A DNA stretch of 64,000 nucleotides. Origin: Nocardia brasiliensis NBRC 14402 (GTDB lineage: Bacteria; Actinomycetota; Actinomycetes; Mycobacteriales; Mycobacteriaceae). Positions 36,710 to 45,892 of this stretch are shown one piece after another (position 1 is the stretch's first letter; each line of letters begins with the position of its first letter). The notes under the pieces are model-generated. The model saw only the letters and a list, made by a program, of their open reading frames with translations, did not search any database and had not been told where the DNA came from. Location: NCBI RefSeq assembly GCF_000308475.2, contig NZ_BAFT02000112.1, positions 62,001 through 126,000 of the forward strand. The letters run 5' to 3'. A program made the position numbers and the translations under genes.

Positions 36710-38233
36710 ATGCTGGAAACGAGGGGCTCGATGGATCTGGGCGCGTTGGAGCGTCAGGTCGCCGCGGATCGCTATGCGGCGCTCGATCGTTCGATCGAGG
36801 CGGATCTTCGGCTCGCGACCTCGCTGAGTGAACTCGCGAAAGGCTTTATCGCCACGAAGACCGACGGGTCGGTCCGCGACCGGACCCGAGAGGCCCTGGC
36901 GCCCGCCGAAGAAGCGGTAGGCATCCGGCTGCGGTTGCTCGCCACCGGACAGGTGTTGAATGCCCGCCTCGCCGGCGAGCTGAACGAGGCACTGCGCGCG
37001 GTCGAATTGGCGGCTCGGCACAGCGGCCGCCGCGAGCTGGCGACCACCACCATTCGACGCGCCTGCGACGCCTACCGGCAACTGGCCCGGATTCATCCGG
37101 AAGTCGCCGGGCTCTGCGCCGACGGCCTGTCGAAATGCGGTGTCTGGCTGGGCCGGCTCGACCAGGACGCCGCCGTGGCGGCGACCGGGGAGGCGGCGCG
37201 CATCCGCAGCGCGCTGGCCGCGGCGAATCCGGAGCTGTCCGGTAAGTACCTGGCCAGCCTGAGCACCCTGTTGCGCACGCTGATGGTCGGGCGGTCGCGC
37301 AAGCAGGCCCTGTCGATGTACCGCGAGCGCTACTCCGCGTTCACGTCGACGAATATGTCGATCCGCTTGCGCGCGTGCGGGATCCAAGACCTCGACCTGA
37401 CCCCGAAGTCGTACAAGGCGCTCACCGAGCTCGGTTGCCGCACGCTGGAGCAGGCGGGTCGGCTGACCCAGCAGCAGATCCTGTTCAAGTCCTCGGGCGA
37501 CCTGTCCACCGTCGAAGAACTCAACTGGAAGCTGGCGCTGGTCGGCCTGCGACCGCTGCTGCCCGGCGCGGAGCCCGATCCGCCGTCGATGCCGGTGCAG
37601 ATCGGCACCAGCTTCGGCGCGCTGAGCGTGTACTGCCCGACCCCCGACGCGATCGCCCAGATCCGGGCGGCGATCATCGGCGCGTACGCGACCGATGACG
37701 CCTATCCACTGGATCGGGCCAGCTACTTCGGCGAACGCGACGAACATGTGAAAACCACCGACGCCGAGGTGAACACGGCGGAGAAACTCGGCGACGACAT
37801 CGTGCTGATCGACCAGCCCTACGGCGGCTGGGTCACCGTGATGAGCCTGCACTGGGAACTGACACCGGTCGCGAAACATCCACTGGCGATGCGACTTTCC
37901 CAGGATTGGCCGGTCGCCGCGATCACCGTGACCGAACACATCGCCTACGAGCTGTGCTGGTACGAGCACGGCGTCGCCACCCAGTACGCCGCGCTCGGCC
38001 GGCCCGCCGGGCAGGAACCGCTGGACAAACCGCTCGCGCCGCTGGACTTCAAGATGCTGGCGGAACTGAACGCCGACCGGGCGACGGAGACCAAGCTGCG
38101 CGCGGCGTTCGGCAACACCCAGATGTTCGCCAACCTCACCTACCTGCCCTCCAGCGGGCTGCGGCAGATCAGCGCGACCACGCCGCTGGCCGAGCACGGC
38201 GACCGCGCCCTGTTCTTCCGCACAACCCCCTGA
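36710..38233 (+). CDS. Unrecognised protein with helical N-terminus and RNA polymerase alpha-CTD-like segment
   Basis: 507 residues, ATG behind GGAGG. Residues 1-210 are helical and repeat-like (TPR-like spacing, no firm match). Residues about 217-285 resemble the alpha C-terminal domain of RNA polymerase: IQDLDLTPKSYKALTELGC, T-L-E-Q-A-G-R-L, and a closing E-L-N-W-K-L-A-L-V-G-L. The C-terminal 220 residues look globular with several Trp and no known motif. No signal peptide. A terminator-like hairpin overlaps its stop. The DNA- or protein-binding role of the alpha-CTD-like part is a guess. Confidence 0.8.
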   Translation: MLETRGSMDLGALERQVAADRYAALDRSIEADLRLATSLSELAKGFIATKTDGSVRDRTREALAPAEEAVGIRLRLLATGQVLNARLAGELNEALRAVELAARHSGRRELATTTIRRACDAYRQLARIHPEVAGLCADGLSKCGVWLGRLDQDAAVAATGEAARIRSALAAANPELSGKYLASLSTLLRTLMVGRSRKQALSMYRERYSAFTSTNMSIRLRACGIQDLDLTPKSYKALTELGCRTLEQAGRLTQQQILFKSSGDLSTVEELNWKLALVGLRPLLPGAEPDPPSMPVQIGTSFGALSVYCPTPDAIAQIRAAIIGAYATDDAYPLDRASYFGERDEHVKTTDAEVNTAEKLGDDIVLIDQPYGGWVTVMSLHWELTPVAKHPLAMRLSQDWPVAAITVTEHIAYELCWYEHGVATQYAALGRPAGQEPLDKPLAPLDFKMLAELNADRATETKLRAAFGNTQMFANLTYLPSSGLRQISATTPLAEHGDRALFFRTTP

Positions 38234-38244
38234 CCGGGGGTTGT
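38222..38244 (+). terminator. Hairpin overlapping the stop codon
   Basis: ACAACCCCC and GGGGGTTGT, perfect 9-base arms around a 5-base loop that contains part of the TGA stop. Likely intrinsic terminator of the preceding gene. Confidence 0.6.
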
Positions 38245-38447
38245 CCAGCCCGCTGGATGAGCGAAAAACACCAGGTAAACGTCATCGCGGCGAACTTAAC
38301 GAGAACTAATTGAACGCAACGGTTACCACCGTCCCCCGGGGTGTTTCACTGAGATCACGCCAGAACGGTGTCCCAGGTCACTCCCAGTGCCTATGGCGTA
38401 TCGGCTCCGGCGGCTTCACCAGACAACGATGCTAGTCGAGGCTCCCC

Positions 38448-38906
38448 ATGGACCAAGTGGCGTTGGCGGAAACTCCTGCCGCCCGATGCGCCTATTACCG
38501 CCACACCTGCGACCTCCCCGCCGGATTTCATCCGGAGATCGGCCGGATCACCGTCCGGGCCGGTTTCGTCGGCGCCATCACGATGCCTGCCGCGCTGGGT
38601 CAACAGGTACACGACGATCTGATACGCCATCGAAATCCATTGGGCCCGATCATCTCTCATGTTCGATCCAAACGCTGGACCTTTCTGATCCGTCCCGACC
38701 TGCCCGACGACGTCCGTTTGTTCGCCGAACTTTTCCGGCTCAACGTGTCCATCGTGCCGATCGGCGGTGAGATCGCGCTCCCCTCCCCCGGTTACCCCGG
38801 TACCGGCTATCGCGAGTGGATTGTGGCTCCGGAGAACACCTTTCGTCCCTCCGGTGTCTCGATCGTCAATACCGTACGCTCCTGCCGGAACATGGGGTCG
38901 CGATGA
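38448..38906 (+). CDS. Conserved hypothetical protein
   Basis: 152 residues, ATG start. Compact alpha/beta composition with a hydrophobic ITVRAGFVGAITMPAALG segment and a SKRWTFLIRPD motif in the middle. I recognise no named family with confidence, although similar small proteins sit in front of DUF4254 genes in Nocardia-type genomes. It overlaps the next gene by ATGA, so the two are translationally coupled. Confidence 0.75.
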   Translation: MDQVALAETPAARCAYYRHTCDLPAGFHPEIGRITVRAGFVGAITMPAALGQQVHDDLIRHRNPLGPIISHVRSKRWTFLIRPDLPDDVRLFAELFRLNVSIVPIGGEIALPSPGYPGTGYREWIVAPENTFRPSGVSIVNTVRSCRNMGSR

Positions 38907-39331
38907 CGACGGGCCAGCTACCCGCCAAACATCAAGTGCTGCAGGCCTGCCGGGGTGATCATCCGGAAGACAACCCGCTGCTGCGGTGCGCGCACGAGCT
39001 GACCACCCTGCACGAGCGGCGGATCAGCGCCGATCGCCAGTCCGCGGACGAAATCGACGCGCTGCGTGCGAGTCTGGTGCGCGACATCGATCGCTGGATC
39101 ACCGTCCAGTTGCCGCCCGCGCACGGCGCCGCCCACGTGCACACCGAAACGGTCGGCGCGGTGATCGATCGGCTCGCCCAGTTCACCGCCAATGCCTACG
39201 CCGCACTGGCGAGCGCGTCGGAGTGGGATCTGTGGGATGCCTGGCAGCGGTTGGCCGAACTGGCCGTCGGCTACGACGACCTGGCCGCCGAGGTCTGTGC
39301 CGGCGTACGACGGCTGCCGGGCGCGTCGTAA
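38903..39331 (+). CDS. DUF4254-like protein
   Basis: 142 residues from the ATG overlapping the preceding stop. The layout, with L-T-x-L-H-E-R-R-I near residue 34, a D-x-x-R-x-x-L-V-x-D-I-D-R-W block, then TETVGAVIDRL and an A-x-A-Y-A-A-L stretch, matches DUF4254. All-helical, no catalytic motif, function unknown. Longer in-frame starts would lie inside the preceding gene and are rejected. Confidence 0.8.
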   Translation: MTTGQLPAKHQVLQACRGDHPEDNPLLRCAHELTTLHERRISADRQSADEIDALRASLVRDIDRWITVQLPPAHGAAHVHTETVGAVIDRLAQFTANAYAALASASEWDLWDAWQRLAELAVGYDDLAAEVCAGVRRLPGAS

Positions 39332-39372
39332 ATGTCCCCGCGCGCCCGCCGCACGGATCTATGGTTGGGCGC

Positions 39373-40164
39373 ATGGGGAATACGACTGATCGAGAAACGG
39401 ACAAACGTGCCCTGCGCGCTCGGCGCGCATCCTCTTTTGGTACCCACGCGGCAGCCTATGCCGAACACCGGCCCGACTACCCGCTCGCGGCGGTCCAGTG
39501 GGCTTTGAAACCCGTTCCGGCCGTGCCCGCGCCGGTCGTCCTCGACCTCGGCGCGGGTACCGGCAAACTCACCGAGGGTCTGCTGGCCGCGGGCGCCACC
39601 GTGATCGCCGTCGAACCCGACGACGGCATGCGGGTCGAATTGATGCGCCGCCTACCCGGCGTGCGGGCGTATGAGGGTACGGCCGAGGCGATTCCGCTGG
39701 CGACCGGCTCCGTCGACGCGATCGTGGCCGGGCAGGCGTTCCACTGGTTCGATCAGGACCGGGCCTTCCCCGAGTTCGCCAGGGTGCTGCGCCGCGGCGG
39801 CGTTTTCGCCGCACTGTGGAACACCGACGACAAACGCGTCGGCTGGGTCGCCGGCCTCGCGGACGTCACCCGGACCGACGCCTCGACCACGGCGGTAGAA
39901 CCCGGCGATTCGGCGCTGCCCGCGCATCCCCTGTTCGAAGACTTCGTGAGCGCCGAATTCCCGCATTCCCAGCGCCGGACCGCCGAGACGCTGGCCGCGA
40001 CCATCGGAACGCATTCACACACCCTGGTGGTGTCGGCGCAGCAGCGGGCAGAGGTGCTCGGCCGGATCGTCGACTATCTGCGCAGCAGGCCGGAGACGGC
40101 CGAGGGTGAATTCGACCTTCCCCTGATCACTTTGGTGCTGCGCGCCCGGCTACGCGGCAACTGA
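39373..40164 (+). CDS. SAM-dependent methyltransferase, class I
   Basis: 263 residues from the ATG at 39373; another in-frame ATG at 39361 is equally possible since neither has a clear ribosome site. Class I Rossmann methyltransferase of the UbiE/Methyltransf_11 type: motif I VVLDLGAGTGKLTEG, an acidic V-E-P-D loop, then G-T-A-E-A-I-P-L and F-H-W-F-D motifs. Small-molecule substrate unknown. It stands after the DUF4254 pair and is followed by a strong hairpin. Confidence 0.88.
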   Translation: MGNTTDRETDKRALRARRASSFGTHAAAYAEHRPDYPLAAVQWALKPVPAVPAPVVLDLGAGTGKLTEGLLAAGATVIAVEPDDGMRVELMRRLPGVRAYEGTAEAIPLATGSVDAIVAGQAFHWFDQDRAFPEFARVLRRGGVFAALWNTDDKRVGWVAGLADVTRTDASTTAVEPGDSALPAHPLFEDFVSAEFPHSQRRTAETLAATIGTHSHTLVVSAQQRAEVLGRIVDYLRSRPETAEGEFDLPLITLVLRARLRGN

Positions 40165-40181
40165 CCCGCGGCACTGTACGA

Positions 40182-40223
40182 CCGGTCTTGCCCGAACCTG
40201 TTGTGCCGGCTCGGGCAAGCCGG
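40182..40223 (+). terminator. Hairpin after the methyltransferase gene
   Basis: CTTGCCCGA (40187-40195) pairs perfectly with TCGGGCAAG (40211-40219); four more GC pairs (CCGG on both sides) extend the stem past a one-base bulge. 17 bases after the stop. Confidence 0.65.
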
Positions 40224-40719
40224 GATGTCCGTCGTTTCCTGCGGCTGCCGGGCATTACCTGCCCCGGCCGAATCCGCATGCCAGCGGCCCTTTCCGGACG
40301 CGCCGAGGCTTCGGTGGCACGCAGGCGTCGGCCCCAACTACGTGGTGCGCCAAGCAGATTCGAGTAGTTGCCTACTCACGTGCCGCCGCCCGCCCCGGAC
40401 ATACGCTGACAGCATCGTTCGACACACCGAGGAATCAGGACCGACAGTCGACCTGATTCACCGCCGGGCAGCGTAGCCCGGACCGCCACGTCACGGCCAG
40501 GCGCAGTAGGCGCAAGGAACGACGTCACCGATCCAGCGCGGCAGCTGGGTAGCGTCCAGATCCAGCGACAACAAACGTGTCGCCGGATCGCGCGACGTGA
40601 TCACCCGGACCGAGAGTCCGGTGTCGGTGCGATCGCGTCCTCGCCACGCGAGACTGGGGAACCGTGCATACCCACCGCAGGCACGGCTCGATCGGATCGA
40701 GCCCGGAAACGTTGCCCGA
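40224..40719. other. Non-coding stretch between the methyltransferase hairpin and map
   Basis: About 500 bases. The only frame of note on the minus strand ends at 40491 with a CxxC-containing tail, but it lacks a good start and ribosome site and overlaps map at its other end, so no gene is called. No hairpin or RNA gene recognised. Confidence 0.4.
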
Positions 40720-41517
40720 TTACTCCGGGCGGAGGGTGAGAATGCGGGGACCGTTCTCGGTGACCGCGACCGTGTGCTCCCAGTGTGCGGCACGCGACCC
40801 GTCGATGGTGACGACGGTCCAATCGTCCCCGAGCACCTGGGTCTGCGTGGTGCCGAGGGTCAGCATGGGCTCGATCGCGAGCACCGAGCCGACCACGAGC
40901 TTCGGGCCCTTGCCCGGGGCGCCCTCGTTGGCGAGGAACGGATCGAGATGCATCTCCCGGCCGATGGCGTGCCCACCGTAGCCGTCGACGATGCCGTAGG
41001 CGCGACCGTGTTTCTGCTCCGCCGCGCGAGTGCCGAGTTCGATGGCGTGCGAGACGTCGGAGAGACGGTTGCCCGGCAGCATGGCCTCGATACCCGCCTC
41101 CATGGACAGCTTGGTGGCCTCGCTCAGCAGCCGGTCGGCCTCGATGATGGTGCCGACGCCGAACGTCCACGCCGAATCGCCGTGCCAGCCGTCGAGGATG
41201 GCGCCGCAGTCGATGGACACCAGGTCGCCCTCGGAGAGGATCTCTTCCGCGGTCGGAATCCCGTGCACCACACGGTCGTTCACCGACGCGCAGATGGAGC
41301 CGGGAAAGCCGTGGTAGCCCTTGAAGGACGGCACGGCGCCCGCGTCACGGATCACCTGCTCGGCCACGTCGTCGAGTTCGAGGGTGGAGACACCGGGCTT
41401 GGCAGCCGCGCGCACAGCGACCAGCGCACGACCGACGATCGCACCGGCGGCCGCCATGGCGTCCAGCTCACCTGCCGTGCGGAACGGCACGACCTTCTTC
41501 TTGCGATTGAAGACCAC
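40720..41517 (-). CDS. map: Type I methionine aminopeptidase
   Basis: 265 residues, GTG start behind GAGG. It has all five metal ligands of the pita-bread fold: two Asp in the DCGAILDGWHGDSAWTF region, His in GYGGHAIGREMH, Glu in IEPMLT and Glu in WEHTVAVTE. It removes initiator Met from nascent proteins. Third gene of the secY-adk-map block, 50 bases after adk, as in other actinobacteria. Confidence 0.96.
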   Translation of the reverse strand: MVFNRKKKVVPFRTAGELDAMAAAGAIVGRALVAVRAAAKPGVSTLELDDVAEQVIRDAGAVPSFKGYHGFPGSICASVNDRVVHGIPTAEEILSEGDLVSIDCGAILDGWHGDSAWTFGVGTIIEADRLLSEATKLSMEAGIEAMLPGNRLSDVSHAIELGTRAAEQKHGRAYGIVDGYGGHAIGREMHLDPFLANEGAPGKGPKLVVGSVLAIEPMLTLGTTQTQVLGDDWTVVTIDGSRAAHWEHTVAVTENGPRILTLRPE

Positions 41518-41567
41518 GCGGCCTCAGGCCTCCATCGTGCGCGGCAACAGTGCCCCGGCGTCGGTCA

Positions 41568-42113
41568 TCAGTGGCCCAGTGCCCGCAGTGCGCGCGCGTT
41601 GACCTCGTCGACCTCGCCGACGCCGTCCACCGAGACGACCAGACCGTCGTAGTGCTCCAGCAGCGGCTCGGTCTCCTCGCGGTACACCCGCAGCCGGTTG
41701 CGGATCACGCCTTCGTTGTCGTCGGCGCGACCACGCGAGAGCATGCGCGCGACCACCGTGTCCTCGGGCACCACGAAACACAGCACCGCGTCGAGCTTGG
41801 TGTCCATGTCCTTGAGGATCTTCTCCAGCGCGTCGGCCTGGTCGACCGTGCGCGGGTAGCCGTCCAGCACAAAGCCGTTCACGGCGTCGGGCTCGTTCAC
41901 CCGGGCCTCGACCATGCGGTTGGTGACATCGCTGGGCACCAGATCGCCCGCGTCCATGTACTTCTGCGCTTCGCGACCCAGCGGGGTCTGCTGGCTGATG
42001 TTCGCGCGGAACAGGTCTCCAGTGGAGATGTGCGGGACGCCCAGCTTTTCCGACAGCAGGACGGCCTGGGTGCCCTTGCCGGCACCAGGCGGACCGAGGA
42101 GTACAACTCTCAC
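41568..42113 (-). CDS. adk: Adenylate kinase
   Basis: 181 residues, the short actinobacterial form without the zinc LID. P-loop GPPGAGKGT at residues 7-15, DGYPRT, and the RGRADDNEGVIRNRL LID segment. It interconverts AMP + ATP and 2 ADP. The GTG start overlaps the secY stop (GTGA), so it is translationally coupled to secY. Confidence 0.97.
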   Translation of the reverse strand: MRVVLLGPPGAGKGTQAVLLSEKLGVPHISTGDLFRANISQQTPLGREAQKYMDAGDLVPSDVTNRMVEARVNEPDAVNGFVLDGYPRTVDQADALEKILKDMDTKLDAVLCFVVPEDTVVARMLSRGRADDNEGVIRNRLRVYREETEPLLEHYDGLVVSVDGVGEVDEVNARALRALGH

Positions 42114-43432
42114 TTGAGGAACCCTTCGTAATTTCGATTCATCAGCTGGCTTTCGATCTGCTTCACGGTGTCCAGACCGACGCTCACCATGATCAGCACC
42201 GCGGTGCCACCGAACGGGAGGTTCTGGGTGTTAGCGGATGCGCCGATATCCAGGAACAGGTTCGGCAGCACGGCAACGAGACCGAGGTAGATCGAGCCGG
42301 GGAGGGTGATACGGCTCAGGACGAAGTTGAGGTAGTCGGCGGTGGGCTTACCCGGGCGATACCCCGGAATGAAGCCACCGAACTTCTTCATCTCGTCCGC
42401 GCGTTCCTCCGGGTTGAAGGTGATCGCGACATAGAAGTAGGTGAAGAACACGATCAGACCGAAGTAGATCGCGATGTAGACCGGGTTGCCCGGAGACACC
42501 AGGTACTTGTTGATGATGTCCTGCCACCAACTCGGATCCGGGTTGTTGCGCGCGGAAGTCAGCTGAGCCACCAGGTTGGGCAGGTACAGCAGCGAGGACG
42601 CGAAGATCACCGGGATGACACCGGCCTGATTGACCTTCAACGGCAGGTAGGTAGAGGAGCCGCCGTACATCTTGCGGCCGACCACGCGCTTGGCGTACTG
42701 CACCGGAATCCGGCGCTGGCCCTGCTCGACGAAGATGACGGCGACGATGATCGCGAACGCCGCGACACACACCAGGCCGAACACCAGGCCGCCGCGGCTG
42801 TCCAGGATGGACTTGCCCTCGGTCGGGATGCGGGCCGCGATGCCGGCGAAGATCAGCAGCGACATGCCGTTGCCGATCCCGCGCTCGGTGATCTGCTCGC
42901 CGAACCACATGACCAGCGCCGCACCGGCGGTCATCACCAGCACGATGATGATCATCGCGAAGATGCCGTTGTCGGCGATGATGTCCTTCTGGCAGCCCTG
43001 CAGCAGCTGACCACGCGAGGCGAGCGCGACCAGACCGGTGGCCTGCAGGATGGCCAGGGCGATGGACAGATACCGGGTGTACTGCGTCATCTTGGTCTGG
43101 CCGGACTGGCCTTCCTTGCGCAGTTCCTCGAACCGCGGGATGACGACGGTCAGCAGCTGGATGATGATGCTCGCGGTGATGTACGGCATGATGCCGATCG
43201 CGAACACCGAAAGCTGCAGTAGCGCACCACCGGAGAACAGGTTGATCAGCTGGTAGATACCGGCGTCTTCACCGCCGGACACCTGCTTGACGCACTCCTG
43301 GACGGCCTTGTAGTCGACACCGGGGGACGGCAGCGCGGCACCCAACCGGTACAGCGCGATCAACCCCAGCGTGAAGAGAATCTTCCGCCGTAAGTCCGGA
43401 GTCCGGAAGGCCGATACGAAGGCGGAAAGCAC
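42110..43432 (-). CDS. secY: Preprotein translocase subunit SecY
   Basis: 440 residues, ten transmembrane segments expected and visible as hydrophobic stretches. SecY signatures: LFTLGLIALYRLGAALPSPG near the N-terminus, GIGNGMSLLIFAGI, and FGGFIPGYRPG with the following LSRITLPG. Channel subunit of the Sec translocon with SecE and SecG in the inner membrane. It starts a separate transcript after a strong hairpin that ends the rplO side. Confidence 0.98.
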   Translation of the reverse strand: MLSAFVSAFRTPDLRRKILFTLGLIALYRLGAALPSPGVDYKAVQECVKQVSGGEDAGIYQLINLFSGGALLQLSVFAIGIMPYITASIIIQLLTVVIPRFEELRKEGQSGQTKMTQYTRYLSIALAILQATGLVALASRGQLLQGCQKDIIADNGIFAMIIIVLVMTAGAALVMWFGEQITERGIGNGMSLLIFAGIAARIPTEGKSILDSRGGLVFGLVCVAAFAIIVAVIFVEQGQRRIPVQYAKRVVGRKMYGGSSTYLPLKVNQAGVIPVIFASSLLYLPNLVAQLTSARNNPDPSWWQDIINKYLVSPGNPVYIAIYFGLIVFFTYFYVAITFNPEERADEMKKFGGFIPGYRPGKPTADYLNFVLSRITLPGSIYLGLVAVLPNLFLDIGASANTQNLPFGGTAVLIMVSVGLDTVKQIESQLMNRNYEGFLK

Positions 43433-43556
43433 AGATCCTCCTGGCGAACGACATGGTCAGGACATGGTCATTTCAAGCAATACCCCATCGCCGACGAATC
43501 GGCATGTGGGGACGCTGAAAACCATGGCGAGGCTTGGCAGACAACTATTGAACTCT

Positions 43557-43600
43557 AACAGTGGCACCGGACGAGCTCTCACTCGTCCGGTGCCACTGTT
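43557..43600 (-). terminator. Strong hairpin between rplO and secY
   Basis: Perfect 19-base arms (43557-43575 and 43582-43600) with a 6-base loop, directly after the rplO stop. It would end the ribosomal-protein transcript and separates it from secY-adk-map. The promoter of secY should lie in 43433-43556; no certain -35/-10 pair was fixed there. Confidence 0.75.
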
Positions 43601-43613
43601 TGTCAGAGTACCG

Positions 43614-44057
43614 TCAGCCCAGCTCGGTGACAGTGCCACCGGCCGCGGTGATCTTTTCCTTCGCCGCGCCGGTGACCTTGTCGGCGGTCACCTGGACCGC
43701 GACGCCGATCTCGCCGTCGCCGAGGACCTTCACCAGCTGGTTCTTGCGAACCGCGCCGGCCGCGACGAGCTCGGCCTTGCCGATCTCGCCACCCTCGGGG
43801 AACAGCTTCGCGATAGCGCCGACATTCACGACCTGGTATTCCGTGCGGAACCGGTTCGTGAAGCCCTTGAGCTTGGGCAGCCGCATGTGCAGCGGCATCT
43901 GCCCACCCTCGAAGGCGGCCGGAACGTTCTTACGAGCCTTGGTGCCCTTGGTACCGCGGCCCGCGGTCTTACCCTTGGAACCCTCACCGCGGCCGACCCG
44001 AGTCTTCTCGGTCTTGGCACCGGGCGCGGGGCGCAGGTGATGCAACTTGATGGTCAT
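43614..44057 (-). CDS. rplO: 50S ribosomal protein L15
   Basis: 147 residues from ATG 44057. Typical L15 opening (MTIKLHHLRPAPGAK) followed by the basic, Gly-rich VGRGEGSKGKTAGRGTKG loop and the GGQMPLHMRLPKLKGF block. Last gene of the spc ribosomal block, one base after the rpmD stop. A strong hairpin follows. Confidence 0.97.
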   Translation of the reverse strand: MTIKLHHLRPAPGAKTEKTRVGRGEGSKGKTAGRGTKGTKARKNVPAAFEGGQMPLHMRLPKLKGFTNRFRTEYQVVNVGAIAKLFPEGGEIGKAELVAAGAVRKNQLVKVLGDGEIGVAVQVTADKVTGAAKEKITAAGGTVTELG

Positions 44058-44058
44058 G

Positions 44059-44238
44059 TCAGACCTCCTCAACTGTCACGAGGTGGCGCACGACGTTGAT
44101 CAGGCCACGGTTCTGCGGGGTGTCCTCGCGAACCACGGTCTGCCGGATCTTGCGGAGCCCGAGCGTGCGCATGCTGTCACGCTGGTTCTGCTTCGCACCG
44201 ATCGTGCTCTTGATCTGGGTCACCTTGAGATCCGCCAT
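44059..44238 (-). CDS. rpmD: 50S ribosomal protein L30
   Basis: 59 residues, the family length. It opens MADLKVTQIKSTIG, with LRKIRQTVVREDTPQNRGL and the closing VRHLVTVEE. Its ATG shares one base with the rpsE stop (TAATG), so it is tightly coupled to rpsE. Confidence 0.96.
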   Translation of the reverse strand: MADLKVTQIKSTIGAKQNQRDSMRTLGLRKIRQTVVREDTPQNRGLINVVRHLVTVEEV

Positions 44239-44900
44239 TACCTGGCACCTCCCGCAGCCTGGGCGCGCGCACGCAGCATGCCCGCAGGGGCAACGTCTTC
44301 CAGCGGCAGGCCACGGCGAGCCGCGACCTCTTCGGGACGCTGCAGCATCTTGAGCGCGGCAACGGTCGCGTGCACGACGTTGATGGCGTTGTCGCTACCG
44401 AGCGACTTCGCCAGGATGTCATGAATGCCGGCGCATTCCAGCACGGCACGAGCCGCACCACCGGCGATCACACCGGTACCGGGGGACGCCGGGCGCAGCA
44501 TGACCACACCGGCCGCCGCCTCGCCCTGCACCGGGTGGGTGATGGTCGAGCCGATCATCGGGACGCGGAAGAAGCCCTTGCGAGCCTCCTCGACACCCTT
44601 CTGGATGGCCGCCGGAACTTCCTTGGCCTTGCCGTAGCCGACGCCGACCAGACCGTTGCCGTCACCGACGATCACGAGGGCGGTGAAGCTGAAGCGACGA
44701 CCACCCTTCACGACCTTGGAGACACGGTTGATCGCGACGACGCGCTCGAGCTGGTTCTTCTCGGCAGCGTTGTCCCGGCGGTTGTCGCCGCCCCGACGGT
44801 CGCGGCCACCGCCACGGTTGTCGCGGTTGTCGCCACCACCAGCAGCGCCATTCTGTCCGGCGGGTCCGTTGCCGCCGTCACGCCTCTGACGTCCCGGCAT
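44238..44900 (-). CDS. rpsE: 30S ribosomal protein S5
   Basis: 220 residues, with a Gly/Asn/Asp/Arg-rich N-terminal extension of about 50 residues typical of actinobacteria, then the S5 double-stranded RNA-binding block (VVAINRVSKVVKGGRRFSFT) and the C-terminal block with AVLECAGIHDILAK. Overlaps rpmD by one base. Confidence 0.97.
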   Translation of the reverse strand: MPGRQRRDGGNGPAGQNGAAGGGDNRDNRGGGRDRRGGDNRRDNAAEKNQLERVVAINRVSKVVKGGRRFSFTALVIVGDGNGLVGVGYGKAKEVPAAIQKGVEEARKGFFRVPMIGSTITHPVQGEAAAGVVMLRPASPGTGVIAGGAARAVLECAGIHDILAKSLGSDNAINVVHATVAALKMLQRPEEVAARRGLPLEDVAPAGMLRARAQAAGGAR

Positions 44901-44928
44901 CAGACGTTCCTTCCGTTGTTCTTGATCA

Positions 44929-45336
44929 TCAGAATTTCAACCCCGCTTCGCGAGCGGCGTCGGCGAGCGCGGCGATGCGGCCGTGGTAGTCGTGGCCACC
45001 ACGGTCGAACACGACGGCGTCGACACCGGCAGCCTTGGCACGCTCGGCCAGCAGTTCGCCGACCTTCTTGCTCTTGGCCGACTTGTCGCCGTCCAGCGCG
45101 CGCACATCGGCCTCGATCGAGGACGCGGCGGCGATGGTCTTGCCGACCGAGTCGTCGACGAGCTGCGCGTGCAGGTGCCGCGAGGAGCGGTTGACCACCA
45201 GGCGCGGACGCTCGGTGGTGCCGACGACCTTCTTGCGCAGACGGAAGTGACGGCGGGTCTTCGACAGACGACGCGTCGTGGACACGTCCTTGCCGCGCGG
45301 CTTGCGCTTGGCGATCTGATTTTCGGTTTGCGCCAT
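44929..45336 (-). CDS. rplR: 50S ribosomal protein L18
   Basis: 135 residues from ATG 45336; two residues more are possible. L18 motifs RRHFRLRKKVVGT, RPRLVVNRSSRH and the closing VFDRGGHDYHGRIAALADAAREAGL, which binds 5S rRNA. Starts 2 bases after the rplF stop. Confidence 0.97.
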   Translation of the reverse strand: MAQTENQIAKRKPRGKDVSTTRRLSKTRRHFRLRKKVVGTTERPRLVVNRSSRHLHAQLVDDSVGKTIAAASSIEADVRALDGDKSAKSKKVGELLAERAKAAGVDAVVFDRGGHDYHGRIAALADAAREAGLKF

Positions 45337-45338
45337 GA

Positions 45339-45878
45339 TCACTTACCCGTCTTTCCGACCTTGCGGCGAACGACCTCGCCGGCGTAGCGGATGCCCTTGC
45401 CCTTGTACGGGTCGGGCTTACGCAGTCCGTGGATCACGGCAGAGATCTGGCCGACCGCCTGCTTGTCGATTCCGGACACAGAGAACTTGGTGGGCGACTC
45501 CACCGCGAAGGTGATGCCCGCCGGGGCCTCGATCGGCACCGGGTGGCTGTAGCCCAGGGCGAACTCCAGGTTCGAGCCCTTGGCCTGCACGCGGTAACCG
45601 ACGCCGAAGATTTCCATCTTCTTCTCGTAGCCCTTGGTCACACCCTCGACCATGTTCGAGATCAGGGTGCGGGTCAGGCCGTGCAGTGCGCGGCTCTGGC
45701 GCTCGTCGTTCGGGCGAACGACCTCGAGCTGGCCGTCCTCGCCCTTGGCGACGGTGATCGGCTCGGCGACGGTGTGCGACAGGGTGCCCTTGGGGCCCTT
45801 CACCGACACCTGCTGGCCGTCGATGGTCACCTCGACGCCCGCCGGGATTGCGATGGGCTTCTTGCCAATACGCGACAT
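45339..45878 (-). CDS. rplF: 50S ribosomal protein L6
   Basis: 179 residues. Opens MSRIGKKPIAIPAGVEV; C-terminal L6 signature PDPYKGKGIRYAGE and basic end. Standard length and gene order after rpsH. Confidence 0.97.
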   Translation of the reverse strand: MSRIGKKPIAIPAGVEVTIDGQQVSVKGPKGTLSHTVAEPITVAKGEDGQLEVVRPNDERQSRALHGLTRTLISNMVEGVTKGYEKKMEIFGVGYRVQAKGSNLEFALGYSHPVPIEAPAGITFAVESPTKFSVSGIDKQAVGQISAVIHGLRKPDPYKGKGIRYAGEVVRRKVGKTGK

Positions 45879-45892
45879 TGTCCTACCTCCGC

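Noticed and set aside
36260..38197. Minus-strand 645-residue frame
   Set aside because: Antisense to dtd and the 507-residue gene, which have ribosome sites and, for dtd, family motifs.
40491..40793. Minus-strand 100-residue frame ending in a CxxC
   Set aside because: Overlaps map, has no ribosome site and shows shadow-like composition; only its tail looks protein-like.
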